A stretch of DNA of 64,000 bases from Primulina eburnea (GCF_022965805.1 NC_133104.1:21340912-21404911); one strand, 5' to 3'; numbered from the stretch's first letter, positions 35,161-47,211 are shown. A program made the numbers and translations. The notes: generated by a model not told the origin, from the sequence alone.

Positions 35161-36721
35161 TCGTAAGTCGAGTTCTTCCTTGAATTCTTTGATTCAGAGG
35201 CCATTGTTGATGGATTTGCAGAGAGAGGAGATTGCTTTGGTAGTTCCGGGGACCATTGCTCGCCTTTCAGCGTTGGTTATTCGGGCTACATTGACGGACA
35301 GGATCCGTAGAGAGCAGACTGTTGATGTTCAGTTGACAGAGATGAGAGCTAGAGCAGAGGAGAGAGGTAACTCAGAGTTTGGGCTGAATGGAGAGGGTTT
35401 GGTGACTTTCAGAGGCCGTATCTGTGTTCCTATTGGCGATGATATTCGACGAGACATTCTGACAGAGGCTCATACTGCGCCATATTCGATTCATCCAGGC
35501 AGTACGAAGATGTATCAGGATCTTCGTCGACTTTACTGGTGGCCAGGTATGAAGAAAGATATTGCCATGTTCATTTCTCAGTGCCTTACTTGTCAGCAGG
35601 TGAAGATCGAGCATCAGAGACCTGCTGGGACATTGCTATCATTGCCGATTCCTCAGTGGAAGTGGGAGCATATTACTATGGATTTCGTGACTGGTCTTCC
35701 CAGAGTGCAGAGAGGTTTCAATTCCATTTGGGTTATCGTTGATCGATTGACCAAGTCAGCGCACTTTCTTCCAGTCAAGACGACGTATTCCATGAACCAG
35801 TATGCTGAGGACTATATTGCAGAGATTGTTAGACTTCATGGTGTTCCTGTGTCGATCGTGTCTGATCGTGACCCCAGGTTTACTTCAGAGTTTTGGAAGA
35901 GTTTGCACAGAGCTATGGGTTCGCGGTTAGCATTTAGTACAGCTTATCACCCTCAGAGCGACGGTCAGTCAGAGAGAGTCATTCAGATTCTTGAGGATAT
36001 GCTCAGAGCTTGTACTATCGATTATCCAGGTAGCTGGGATTCTAAGTTTCCTTTGGTTGAGTTCACGTATAATAACAGTTACCAGGTGACGATTGGCATG
36101 GCACCGTATGAGGCACTTTATGGCAGGAAGTGCAGATCTCCCTTGTATTGGGATGAGATTGGCGAGAGGAAGATTTTAGGACCAGAGTTGGTCCAGCAGA
36201 CTGCTGATGTTGTTGCTGTGATCCGAGAGAGGATGAAGACAGCGCAGTCGAGACAGAAGAGCTATGCAGATGTTCGTCGTAGGCCATTGCAGTTCGAGGT
36301 TGGCGATCATGTGTTTCTGAAGATAGCACCTCTCAAGGGTGTGATGAGGTTTGGCAAGAAGGGTAAGCTGAGTCCGAGGTTTATTGGTCCATTTGAGATT
36401 TTGGACAGAGTTGGTGATCGAGCCTACAGGTTAGCCTTACCGCCAAATCTTGACAGAGTTCACAATGTGTTTCATGTTTCGATGCTCAGGAAGTATATTG
36501 CGAATCCTTCCCATGTTCTTCACCACGAGCCATTGGACTTGACGCCGAATTTGACTTACCAAGAGATTCCGATTCAGATTCTGGATCGCAGAGTTAGTGT
36601 TTTGAGGAACAAAGAGATCGGCATCGTTAAAGTCCTTTGGAGGAACCATTTGATCGAAGAGGCTACGTGGGAACCAGAGGATGAGATGAGAGAGAAGTAT
36701 CCTGAGTTGTTCGTTCTGTGA
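35161..36721 (+). pseudogene. Element F integrase
   Basis: Open after the one-base deletion. Zinc finger H..H..CLTCQQVK; core with the Asp in ITMDFVTGLP, the Asp in VSDRDPRF and the Glu in DGQSERVIQ; C-terminal domain with GDHVFLKIAPLKGVMRFGKK, then HNVFHVSMLRKY and a chromodomain-like end (EATWEPEDEMREKYPELF). Catalyses insertion of the cDNA. No further stops. Confidence 0.93.
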
Positions 36722-36723
36722 CG

Positions 36724-36760
36724 TCAATTTCGCGGACGAAATTCCTCTAAGGAGGGGAGA
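36724..36760 (+). other. Conserved dyad and polypurine tract of element F
   Basis: ATTTCGCGGACGAAAT (arms ATTTCG/CGAAAT, 36727-36742) followed by AAGGAGGGGAGA, the primer for plus-strand DNA, directly before the 3' LTR. Confidence 0.85.
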
Positions 36761-36761
36761 T

Positions 36762-38334
36762 TGTAATAGCTGAGCCCGGTGTACGGTACGGTTTAAGCTT
36801 TGCTTGTTATTTGGGTTATGTGATTAGATGTTTAGAGTTGTGTTTTGGGCCATAGTATTATTGGTTATTATTGTCATGAGGTATTAGTTGTTGTTGGTTG
36901 TTCGTTTCAGAGTTTCGGATCGATTTTATTTGGTTGAGTTTTGATCTTGGCCGTGACCAGAGTGCACCCGCGCTATTAGAGGAGTGCCCCCGCGGTGTAC
37001 TATTCATGATTTTGGAGTTGGGAAGCCGTGGCAGGACCGCACCTGCGGTAGTGCAAGGGCCGCACCCACGGTGTCTGCAGCGCCGCACCCGCGGTCCGAG
37101 TGTTCCAGAATTTTGTGTTGTGCCGTGAGCTAGGAGCACCCGCGGTGCTTGTGGCAGCGCACCCGCGGTCTAGGTATGGGCGAGATATTTAGTTACTTTT
37201 TGGGAGTGGTTGGCCATACTTTCCCTTTTCCTTTCTTCTCATTTCCGATTTTCTCTCTTCTAGCAAGGGTTTTCATCCATTTCTTTCACTTTCTATCTTC
37301 GATTCAAGCGTTTAGTTTGCGTTTCCACTTGAGATCGTGGTTCTCCTTGGTGCTAGGAAGCTAAGGTAAGCTTTTGGTGCGATTCTTTTAAGGTTTTGAG
37401 TTAAGAGTTGACTTGGGTTTGTTGTTCTTGTGGATTTATAGATTATTTAGCTTGGATCCTTGGATATAGAGTTGATGTTGGTGTTATTTATGGATTATTG
37501 TTGTAGGTGGTGTTCAAGAGCTTTGATTGAGGTGTTCTATTGGTTTGTAAGTGGAATTTCATCCCTTGTGCTCACATGTATAAATATGTATTGTGTTTCA
37601 AAGGTTTTATTGTGATTTTCCCTTCCATTTGATCCATAGTTTGTATTGATTCAATTGTTATATATATTGGAGGCATTTGATGTCTCAATTGTTCAAAGGG
37701 AATACAAAGAGTATAGTTTCTAAAGTTTTGTTTAAATGCCAAAGAGAAAGAGTTTAAATGTTTTATTGGATTGATAGATACAAAGTCAGAGATTGCATGC
37801 AATTAGTTGATCAACGACCATAGGCTTATATCCCTCAGAGTTATCGGTTTATATCGATTTGGGATACGAGCACCCCAGAGCAGAGATACTATTGATATCA
37901 ATCCAACCAGAGTAAAGAGAAATACCATCTCATTTATATGCTATTGCTATGATATTCATGTTCAGAGTTTATGATTCAAAGTGGATGGTATTTATGATTT
38001 CAAAGCTATGTTTTACAGAGTTTATTGTCATTGCTATGTAAGAGTTCCACTTGCTGAGATTTATTCTCATTTAAGTTATTTCTTGTGATGCAGATCAGAG
38101 TGGCGGCCCGGGACGTTGACTGGGGACAGGGGGTCATATGCATACACCGTTGGAAGGAAGATTTTGGCATGATCATAGGAATGATGTTTTGTATTTTGTT
38201 ATGTCATTCAAATGATCATGTATTGTTATTTTGTAAAGATGTTTAAAGAAATGTATTTTGAAACTCCTTCCGTATTTTAAAGAAAATTTTAATTTCCGCT
38301 GTGTATTTTATTTAAAGAGGTCAGAGGTGTCACA
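36762..38334 (+). repeat. Element F 3' LTR
   Basis: 1573 bp, intact. Palindrome array at about 36962-37167, splice-donor-like AAG|GTAAGC at 37366, GAG..CTC hairpin at 38056-38068. Confidence 0.94.
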
Positions 38335-38339
38335 ACTTT

Positions 38340-38783
38340 GACTCTGATTAAGGCCACAAACATGTGGGGAATTTTGTGTAGATGAGTTTGGCCACTTGAT
38401 TCACCTCATTTGGATAAATATTGAAATAGTTATGAATTTTTTACTAAATGATGGTCATAGTAAAAGTAAATGTGTCTTCCTTTTGATCTTTGCAATATTT
38501 GATCATCTTAATGAGCTTTTTAGGCAATCATGTCTTCTGCAAAGTTGTAGATAACTTCTCAATGATTCCAACCATGTTTGAGTCACCTCCATTTGAATTT
38601 TCTAGGTTGAGTTATCATTATTTTACCAACACGTAAAAAAACCTGAAAATAAAACAAATTTAGTAAGACATTTAAATATAAACAAACAATACTAAAATAA
38701 CATAATTTATAATTTTAATGAAACTTAAAATTTTAAAATACAGGTTTTAACATATAATAAATTATTAATTTTAAGTTTCATCA
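38340..38783 (-). repeat. Element E 5' LTR, remaining part
   Basis: Starts after the ACTTT duplication. 38340-38427 matches 11594-11682 in the other LTR; 38428-38783 has no clear counterpart. The outer end on the minus strand is TGATGAAACTTAAAATT with an inverted copy (AATTTTAAGTTTCAT) about 50 bp inside. Confidence 0.85.
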
Positions 38784-38788
38784 ATTTT

Positions 38789-40200
38789 CACGGACCACAA
38801 GAGTTTGAAGTATCTGTTTTCCCAGAAAGTGCTCAACATGCGACAGAGACGGTGGTTAGAGCTTGTCAAAGACTATGATGTGACGATTATTTACCACCCA
38901 GGGAAAGCGAATGTTGTAGCGGATGCTTTGAGCCGTAAGCCGAGTTCTTCCTTGAGTTCGATGATTCAGAAGCCATTGTTGATGGAATTGCAGCGAGAGG
39001 AGATTTCTTTGCTAGTCCCTGGAACCATTGCTCGCCTTTCAGCGCTGGTCATTCGGGCTACATTGACGGACAAGATCCGTAGAGAGCAGACTGACGATGT
39101 TCAGTTGACAGAGTTGAGAGCCAGAGCAGAGGAGAGAGGTAACTCAGAGTTTGGATCGAATAGAGATGGTTTGGTGACTTTCAGAGGCTGTATTTGTGTT
39201 CCCGCTGGTGATGATATTCGGCGAGACGTCTTGACAAAGGCTCATACCGCGCAATATTCGATACATCCAGGCAGCACTAAGATGTATCAGGATCTTCGTA
39301 GACTCTACTGGTGGCCAGGTATGAAGAAAGATATTGCCATGTTTATTTCTCAGTGCCTAACTTGTTAGCAGGTGAAGATTGAGCACCAGAGCCCTGCTGG
39401 GACATTGCTATCTTTGCCGATTCCTCAGTGGAAGTAGGAGCATATTACGATGGATTTCGTGACTGGTCTTCCCAGAATGCAGAAAGGTTTTAACTCTATT
39501 TGGGTTATTGTTGATCGATTGACCAAGTCAGCACATTTTCTCCCAGTCAAGACGACGTATTCCATGAACCAGTATGCCGAGGATTATATAGCAGAGATTG
39601 TTAGACTTCACGGTGTCCCTGTGTCGATTGTGTCTGATCGTGACCATATATTTACTTCAGAGTTTTGGAAGAGTTTGCACAGAGCTATGGGTTCACGGTT
39701 AGCGTTTAGTACAGCTTATCACCCTCAAAGCGACGGCCAATCAGAGAGAGTTATTCAGATTCTAGAGGATATGCTCAGAGCTTGCACTATTGACTATTCT
39801 AGCAGCTGGGATTCTAAATTTCCTCTTGTGGACTTCACGTACAATAACAGTTACCAGGCGACGATTGGGATGGCACCGTACGAAGCACTTTATGGCAGGA
39901 AGTGTAGATCTCCCTTGTATTGGGATGAGGTTGGCGAGAAGAAGATGTTGGGTCCAGAGTTGGTCCAACAGACTGCTGATGTTGTTGCTGTTATTAGAGA
40001 GAGGATGAAGACAGCGCAGTCGAGACAAAAGAGCTATGCGGATGTGTGTCGTAGGCCGTTGCAGTTTGAGGTTGGCGATCACGTGTTTCTGAAGGTAGCA
40101 CCTCTCAAGGGTGTGATGCGGTTTGGCAAGAAGGGCAAGTTGAGTCCGAGATTTATTGGCCCCTGTGAGATCTTGGACAGAGTTGGTGATCGAGCCTACA
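38789..40200 (+). pseudogene. Element D RNase H end and integrase
   Basis: Resumes with [13 protein letters not shown]. The integrase zinc finger ends CLTC followed by TAG (39366-39368; CAG in F), and a second TAG lies at about 39436 (TGG in F). The core keeps ITMDFVTGLP, VSDRDHIF and DGQSERVIQ. Cut after GDRAY by element H (duplication CTACA at 40196-40200). The C-terminus is at 51980-52272. Confidence 0.92.
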
Positions 40201-41178
40201 TGTTAGGATCGGTTATTGGCTAATTAGTGTTTAGAAGGGGGGGTTGAATAAACACTAATATGAATTTAAATGTTTTTCGAAAAAGATAGTTCAGTCTTGT
40301 TACAAACTGAACTAAGTATCCCGTCAGTCAATATCAACCAGTTAAACTGAATAAGCAGTTGCGGAAAATAAACTGTTTGATAGATAGAATATCTAACTGA
40401 AAAATGAAAAGCTGAAGTAAAGGTAACACGGTATGTTTATGGATGTTCGGAGAATTGAATAACTCCTACGTCACCCCTTCTATCTCAAAGATAGGATATT
40501 TACTAAAAGACTTTGATCGAGTACAACGCTTGTACAGACCCACTTCAGTTAGGACTTATCTATTGCCTGAACTGAAACTCTTAGTATAATACAATGATCT
40601 CTGTAAGTAACTGAACTTAGCACTTAATTGAATTTTCAATATTTCACAGTGCTAATTTGCTCAATGTGTAGCCTTGATTGCTACGAATAGATCTGATACG
40701 AGTGAGCAGAGATTTTGACAGAGTAATGGCAAGTTTAAGATTGGTCAATGATCGTTGTCAACTGCTCTTTAGTCATATTTATAGACTTCTCTTCCAACGG
40801 TAATTTTGAATTCTCGTATCCGTTGATTGCCACTTTATTATTTCTTGGACAATGTTCTTGATTGCCTGCTTCATCATTTATTGCAAGACGGCGTATAAAT
40901 CTTGATAGCCGAAACACATTGTTCTATGCGGTGCGGCTTTCCACATTCAGTTGCTGTCTGATATGTCTTTTTGTCTGTTTGAATGATCTTTCCCAAGGTA
41001 TCTTCAGTCGAGAAGCTTTAATATATTCGGCTGAATGTTTTACTGATCAGTTCTCAACTGATTAGTTTGTGTCAACTGATTTTAGTTGAATGTTCAGCTG
41101 CCGAATATGCTTTCTTGTATTAGTTGATTTAGTTGATTGGTTTATGTTTTGTCAAACTCCAGAATTCAGTTTCCAACA
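40201..41178 (-). repeat. Element H 3' LTR
   Basis: TATA box (minus CTATAAATATGA) at 40773-40784. Dense in CAGTTG/CAACTG/AACTGA words. The polypurine tract is the minus-strand AAAGGGGGAAA at about 41179-41192. Confidence 0.92.
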
Positions 41179-41362
41179 ATTTCCCCCTTTATGGTGTTTG
41201 ACAAAACCAAGAGATTTGACTCAGCTCTTTGTTAATAATGGATTGTGCGACTGAATCATAAGATAACAGAATTCCTTGTAGATAATATAAATTCTGAGAG
41301 AATAACATCAGTTGAAGAAAATAACATCAGTTGATAATAATCTGATAAGTTCTGATAATTCT

Positions 41363-44075
41363 TTAGCTGTTTTCCCCCTTTTTGTCAAATACCTCCATTT
41401 TGTCCGTTAGCTTTTGAACGTGAAGGGAGAGAATTTTGACGTCTGATGTGAGGCTTGAAGTAACAGTGTTGAAGGAGATCTGTAGTAACTCCATTTGCTT
41501 TGAAACAAAGGTTTCCAGTCGCTGAAATCGTTGACTGTTTACATTTTGATCTGTAGATAAGGAATCGAGTAACCCCTTCTTTGTTTGATCCATAGTTGTG
41601 ACAAGAGAGTCCATTTTGACTCTAAGAGCATTCATTTTCTCTAAATTGGACTCATTTAGATGATCCAATTTTAAAGTATGAGATAATTGGGTGTTCTGAA
41701 TTTTAGAGATAGCAGAGATCATTTGCTCCATATTATTGTGTAAATGCTGGACTTCTTCCAGAATAAGATCAATATCTGAAGCATTTTGAGGAGGAGATTG
41801 ATAGGATGATCCTGTTTATTTGGTGATTTGTTCAGAAACGACTAGTGTGTGATCAGTTGAGACTGGATCATCAACATTTTGAATTGAAACATCAGTTTCA
41901 ATTATTTCTCCTGGAACTGTAAGTGGAGGAGATGAATTCTGTTCAGTAGAAAGACTGGTTTGAAGAACAGCAGATGGAGAATTGAGCACTGGTTCTTGTA
42001 TCGGAGGATCTTGACAAGCATGAGGGTTTTCCGTTGGAGTATTCATGTCAGCAGATGAAGCTTGCTGAATTGGTTCTTTTGCAGAGATAGGGATCTCTTC
42101 ATCAGTTTGATCAACTGGATGATCACTTTTATCATGTGTAGATTTATTCAAGTGAGAATCCTGAACGATTACTGAAATGATCTCGTCAATGGGAGCAAAA
42201 GAAAGCTCAGCTTCGGTGTATAGTTGTTGTTCAGTCGGAGGTGATGGAAGTTTTTCTATAATTGGTACGTCAGTTGTAACAAGGGTCAGTTCAGACGATG
42301 GTTGCTGCTGTTCAGTAAGTGATTCGTCATCTTCGTTTTCATCATCAGTGTCTGAGTTTCCTTGATGAATAACTAATTCCTGATTCATTTCCCAAAATTT
42401 TATCTGAGATAGCAACCCAACCAGATCAGAATCTAGTTGAGTGATCACTGCTTGATCAGCATAGGCAGTTGGATTTGTGGGAATATAGTTGTTCTTCAAT
42501 TTGCTGATAATTTGAGCCAACTTCTTTGCTCGCACTTGATCAAATAAGTAGTTTTTCCTTTGCATAGCCAAAGTAATGGAGGCTGCTTTCACTGTCTTCA
42601 GAACATAATCTTCCAGTTTAATAAATTTATTCAGTTGAGATTTGTTCTTCAGTTTCTTGGCAAAAATTTCAGTTCGGTAGGCCTTCCAATCATCATAGAC
42701 TTGGATTTTTGAAGCTGCAAAATCATTAAACTTTGCCCAAACAAGGTCAATGTGGGTCTGAATCGGATTTGTTGGTCGGGATTTTTCAATCATCTTCCCT
42801 TTTCCTTTGTCAGAACTCATGAGGTGTGGAATTTCTAATCCAGTTCGAGTTGAATCCACCACTTCTACAAACTTGATGACTTTGGGGCGTGCAGGTGCGA
42901 CACCAATTGGTCGAGATATCTGAGTTAAGGGAGCTTTGGTCCTAACTGATTCCCTCTTTGTGCTAGCTGAATCATCAGGTGGAATGATGTTCAAGGGAAC
43001 AGCTTCTATCGGTTGTTGACTCTCTGTGGTCATTGACTGATCAGCAACAATGGTGACTTCAGCAAGTGACCTCACTCTTTGAGTTCTTGTTCTCTTGACA
43101 ATCTGAGGTGATGGGGTTCTCTCTGAATCAGTTGTACTCAGAATCAATTTTCTTTTAGTGATCTTCCGTGGAGGTAGATTTTTGACTTTCTTTTCTGATT
43201 TTGTAGTCGCTTGATCAATTCCAATCTCCTTCTTAATCTTGACGAATTTGGCAGGAGAAATATCCATGGTGATTTTTGGTGGCATGGTATTCTTTGCATT
43301 GAACACCTTGAATTTCGATAATCTTTCAGAATCAGCATCAACTAAACCTCTTATTTTTAAAAGATAACTGATTTGTAAGGCAAAACCCTTGGATTGTTTT
43401 GACGATAAAAACATATTCTTCAGTATGTTGAAGATGATCCGTTTCCAGTTGAATTTTTGATCAGTCATAATAGCGGTAATAGCTTGAAACTTTTCCAATG
43501 TAAGAGCAGCAAATGATCCTGCTTTTGCTAAGAGCCCTTTAGCAATTATATCAGCAAGCAACTGAATTTCATGTTTCAGTTCCTTCTTAGGATCGGAAAC
43601 TTTAATTTTCCGTCCATCAGCAGATAAAAGTATTTGCATTTCATCAATATCAGATGCTTTGACATCCGTCAGTTGTGCTAATCCCTCACAAGGTAAAGAA
43701 AATAATTCCCCAAAAGAATCTTCAGATATAGTCAGCGACTGATTATTGACAGTAGAATTTATGATACCTTCTGAGTCAACTTTGCCAGAGGAATAGAAAT
43801 CTTGAAGTTCTTTTGGATATATCCTGCAATGATTGTCCCAGAAATTTTCTCAGACCAGCCTTTTCGAGTTTTTGAAACACCTTTTTGACCTCTTCATCTC
43901 CGACAGATAAAATGGATCCAAAATTGATTGTCATAGCATTAAGCATGTAAGCGGGAATCTGAGTTGTCATTTCGTACTGAGTAATTTGCTGAAAGAGAAA
44001 TTTAGAGAAGATATATGTTCTTTCTTTCGGCAGTTCGTGAATAATCAAAAAGTAAAACTGAAATGAGGCGGGCAA
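41363..44075 (-). pseudogene. Element H extra ORF (ORF2), function unknown
   Basis: Three open pieces on the minus strand. 43776-44075 holds the N-terminus (AYMLNAMTINFGSILSVGDE, KKVFQKLEKAGLRKFLG). After a frameshift, 41816-43639 gives 607 codons: a globular first third (LKHEIQLLADIIAKGLLAKA, FALQISYLLK), a basic middle (KKVKNLPPRKITKRK) and a long acidic low-complexity Gln/Ser/Thr/Asp/Glu-rich part. After an in-frame TAA (41816-41818) the same frame continues to 41363 as a heptad-like coiled coil (MEQMISAISKIQNTQLSHTL). The position after pol is that of the env-like ORF of Sireviruses, but I see no signal peptide or membrane span. From memory, similar hypothetical proteins occur in Gesneriaceae gene sets; function is unknown. 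Confidence 0.75.
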
Positions 44076-44565
44076 TTGTACATATGTTTGTGACTATTCA
44101 AATTTTTGGACACGTGTTAGTCCGAAGTAATTTGTGTTTTTCAAAATAGTGTACGCGTGCCATGTGTGTGCAATTTTGAGCGGTTAAAAACGTGTACACG
44201 TTGTAAACTTAATATTCATCATGATTTAGCAGATAGTCACGTCATATGATTTGGAATATAATAGGTTTAATTTATTAACTTTGATGAGAAGATTAGTAGA
44301 ATTTTCAACTGAACGATCAGTTAGGAAAAACTGACTCTTTTCAGTTAGGAATTCACTAACAACTGTCTTCTCAGTTAATTTCTTAAACAATCATTCCCCC
44401 TAAATAAATGCATAAAAAAATGACGGCAGTAGACAGTAATGATGAGTATAGTTCTTGGCATATCAAACGTCACAAAGAGAAGTGTCCTTTCGTTTTCCTT
44501 GTCCTGGCCTATAAATAAGACTGAAAAGTTAGTCACAAGTATCAGCAGAAAACTTTTAAGAAGAA
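44076..44565. other. Divergent intergenic region of element H
   Basis: Separates ORF2 (leftward) from the first antisense gene (rightward). Contains a perfect palindrome CGTGTACACG near 44191 and the TATA box at 44510-44519. No coding sequence seen. Confidence 0.5.
44510..44519 (+). promoter_or_regulatory. TATA box of antisense gene a
   Basis: CTATAAATAA, 47 bases before the ATG at 44566. Confidence 0.7.
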
Positions 44566-44934
44566 ATGGCAGGAGCAAGTAGTTCAAGCGTCGTTCCAGT
44601 TACACTTGAGGCACAAAAAGCTGCGATAGAAGACGAGATCTTCTATGCTAATCTTCCCTACTGGGAAGAGTTACTGGAGCTAGAGCTCCTGTACAACTCA
44701 GGAAGGGTCACCACCTTTAGGCGGATGGCCCAGTTAAGAGAAGTGCGAAAGCACTTAAAAATTTCTGCTGAGGTGGATGCTTTCAAGGAGGGCCACCTTT
44801 ATGAGTTGATGCTGCGTAAGGAGTTGGAGACTCTTAACAGCATCGCATCTTCTCATAATTTCTGCAAAACTTCATCCTCAGCACTAGCTGTTTGGATGAG
44901 AATGTGGATAAATAGTGTGCAAGAAACTTATTGA
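44566..44934 (+). CDS. Antisense gene a in element H, unknown small helical protein
   Basis: 122 codons on the strand opposite to all other H genes. It has its own TATA box and a good start context (AAGAAATGGC). No introns or stops. The protein is predicted mostly helical and charged: YWEELLELELLYNSGRVTTF, then REVRKHLKISAEVDAFKEGH, LYELMLRKELETL and a C-terminal VWMRMWINSV. No signal peptide or membrane segment. It is related to antisense gene b: both share R..REVRK-L (b: RRAQKFL), a LxExxLxKE segment and a C-terminal W-x-R-x-W. I do not recognise the family. A separate host-type transcription unit carried by the element is the simplest reading. Confidence 0.65.
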   Translation: MAGASSSSVVPVTLEAQKAAIEDEIFYANLPYWEELLELELLYNSGRVTTFRRMAQLREVRKHLKISAEVDAFKEGHLYELMLRKELETLNSIASSHNFCKTSSSALAVWMRMWINSVQETY

Positions 44935-45200
44935 TCATGTAATCTTGTCCAATATTTATGGATAAATGAAATATTTATTTAGATTAATGTATCTTTTTGT
45001 TTTTGAGCACAATGATCTGGTATGAGATATAAACGCTTAAACGCTAACTGATATCAGTTGTGATAAATAGATAAACTGATAAAGGATTAATTTTAATAAT
45101 TTGGTTACAAGTTATTAATTATTAACTAATAACTTAAAGTCATTGGTAAATAGGAAAGACATATTTAATGACTTAAAACGCTTCGGCTTCTTCATTTTTC

Positions 45201-45210
45201 CTATAAGTAG
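45201..45210 (+). promoter_or_regulatory. TATA-like box of antisense gene b
   Basis: CTATAAGTAG, 39 bases before the ATG at 45249. Confidence 0.55.
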
Positions 45211-45248
45211 TGATCACAATGTAATATATTATTAGTTAAACTTTCAAT

Positions 45249-45671
45249 ATGTCTGATTCTGATACGGGCAGTAGCACTCATGTTCATGTGACTGAACAGT
45301 CAGCCCATCGTTTAGCTGAGATTAAAATAAAAATGGAGAAATATGTCTTTCACAAGGTGTTGACAACCTGGGAGAAGATTCAAGATTTGAAGAATGTGAG
45401 TGACAGTGGTGTCATTCCTACTCGTGCTCAGGAAAGAAGAGCACAAAAATTTCTTGCTCGTTTTGAGATTAGCCATGTTAGAGATTTGGTAGAAGATAAA
45501 TGTCTTTTAGAGGCACTGCTGTGGAAGGAGTGGCATGTTGTTGACAAGATTTCGAAGTCTAGGGCATTTGCCAGAGTTCGAATCTATGAGTTGAATGATT
45601 GGGTTAGAGAATGGCTAGATATAGTTGGATCTATGATTTCTGCTGCAAATTTGGAACGATGGTATTCTTAA
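45249..45671 (+). CDS. Antisense gene b in element H, paralogue of gene a
   Basis: 140 codons, antisense to the element, starting MSDSDTGSSTHVHVTEQSAH. Central features: KYVFHKVLTTWEKIQDLKNV, TRAQERRAQKFLARFEISHV, LLEALLWKEWHVVDKISKS and a C-terminal LNDWVREWLDIV. The stop TAA overlaps an AATAAA polyadenylation-like signal (45670-45675). Its 3' end meets the end of pol (stop at about 45685) tail to tail. Similar length, order of motifs and an upstream TATA box suggest tandem duplication with gene a. Function unknown. Confidence 0.65.
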   Translation: MSDSDTGSSTHVHVTEQSAHRLAEIKIKMEKYVFHKVLTTWEKIQDLKNVSDSGVIPTRAQERRAQKFLARFEISHVRDLVEDKCLLEALLWKEWHVVDKISKSRAFARVRIYELNDWVREWLDIVGSMISAANLERWYS

Positions 45672-45684
45672 TAAAATATTGTGC

Positions 45685-46221
45685 TTAATTTGTTGTGTTC
45701 TTATTTTCTGTATTTAATTCTGTTATAGAAGATATATCAATTAAACCAAGAATGTTTCGAAAATAAGAAAACTTAGCCTCTGGTAGCGATTTTGTGAAGA
45801 TATCTGCTGCTTGCTGTTCTGTTGAAACATGCTCCAATCTGATGTTCTTCTTCAGTGCATGATCCCTGATGAAGTGATGTCTGACATCTATGTGCTTGGT
45901 TCTGGAATGAAGAACTGGGTTATATGTTATAGCGATTGTACTTGTGTTGTCACAAAATATCGGTGACTCCTTTGCATCGACATCATAATCTTTCAGTTGT
46001 TGCTGAATCCAAAGCAGTTGTGCGCAGCAGCTTCCAGCAGCAAGATATTCTGCTTCAGTTGTGGAAGTTGCTATAGATGTTTGCTTCTTACTAAACCAAG
46101 AGATCAGTCTGTCTCCTAGAAACTGACATGATCCACTTGTGCTTTTCCGATCAAGCTTGCATCCTGCATAATCTGCATCTGAATAGCCAACTAAGTTGAA
46201 AGATGATTCTTTTGAATACCA
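45685..46221 (-). pseudogene. Element H RNase H
   Basis: In frame with RT after a TGA at about 46222. Contains YSDADYAGCKLDRKSTSG, TTEAEYLAAGSCCAQLLWIQ, FCDNTSTIAI and HIDVRHHFIRDH, TEQQAADIFTK, the full copia RNase H set. One nonsense codon is the only lesion. Confidence 0.88.
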
Positions 46222-47202
46222 TCAACCAACATTTTCTGTGCCTTTAAGATATCTTAAAATACGTTTGGCCGCAGAAAAATGTGATTGCTTGGGGTTAGCT
46301 TGAAATCTTGCACATATACATACAGCAAACATAATATCAGGGCGACTAGCAGTTAGGTACAATAAAGAACCTATTAATCCTCTGTATAGTGTCGTCTCAA
46401 CTGATATTCCCCCTTGATCAGTGTCTAATTTAATTGATGAACTCATTGGAGTGCTTGCTGCTGAACAAGATTCCATGCCAAATTTTCTTAGTAATTCCTT
46501 GGTGTATTTGGTTTGACTAATAAATGTTCCTGAATCCAGTTGTTTCACTTGCAAACCAAGAAAAAATGTCAGCTCACCCATCATGCTCATCTCGAACTTT
46601 TCCTGCATCAACTTAGCAAATTTCTTGCATAATTTGGGGTTAGTTGACCCAAATATAATATCATCAACGTAAATTTGAACAAGTAAGATATGATCATTTT
46701 TCGAGAATTTAAACAAAGCCTTATCAACTGATCCAACAGTAAAATCATGATCAGTTAGGAATTTTGAGAGGGTGTCATACCAAGCCCGTGGGGCTTGTTT
46801 GAGACCATATAGTGCTTTGTTCAAATGATAAACGTGATTAGGAAAATTATGATTGATAAAACCTGGGGGTTGCTCTACGTAAACTTCTTCTTGCAATTGG
46901 CCATTTAGAAATGCACTTTTCACATCCATTTGATAGACTTTAAAGTTCTGGAAAGATGCATAAGCAAGAAATATTCTTATTGCCTCCAGTCTTGCAACTG
47001 GTGCAAAAGTCTCATCATAATCGATCCCTTCTTCTTGTCTATAGCCTTGTGCTACGAGCCTGGCTTTGTTGCGCACAACTGAACCGTCTTCGTTCAGTTT
47101 GTTCCTGTATACCAACTTTGTACCTATAACAGTTTTAGAAATTGGTCTTGGAACTAAGTTCCAGACATTGTTATGAACAAACTGATTTAGCTCTTCTTGC
47201 AT
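46222..47202 (-). pseudogene. Element H reverse transcriptase
   Basis: 326 codons: [64 protein letters not shown], and the catalytic YVDD (in [12 protein letters not shown]). It is in frame with integrase; a TAG at 47212-47214 (probably a former Trp codon, DPNW) and a TGA at its end interrupt pol. Confidence 0.92.
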
Positions 47203-47211
47203 TGCATTAAT

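Larger units (their letters stand above)
21244..38334 (+). mobile_element. Element F: Ty3/gypsy, same family as D, split by G
   Basis: LTRs TGTAATAGCC..GGTGTCACA, flanked by ACTTT (21239-21243 and 38335-38339). Inserted in the 5' LTR of E. Gag-Pol is nearly complete with one nonsense codon and one frameshift. Confidence 0.94.
10224..38783 (-). mobile_element. Element E: Athila-like Ty3/gypsy element, split by F
   Basis: Flanked by ATTTT (10219-10223 and 38784-38788). The minus strand reads TGATGAAAC.. at the right end and ..GTAGTAGCA at the left end. The Asp-tRNA primer site, the gag type and the separate protease/RT pattern point to the Athila/Tat branch. The element interrupts D's RNase H between CEIF and TDHKSL; removing E with one duplication copy restores that junction. 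Confidence 0.93.

Noticed and set aside
40735..41065. 60-75 codon ORFs repeated at 51531-51885
   Set aside because: Duplicated H LTR sequence on either side of its TATA box, not genes.
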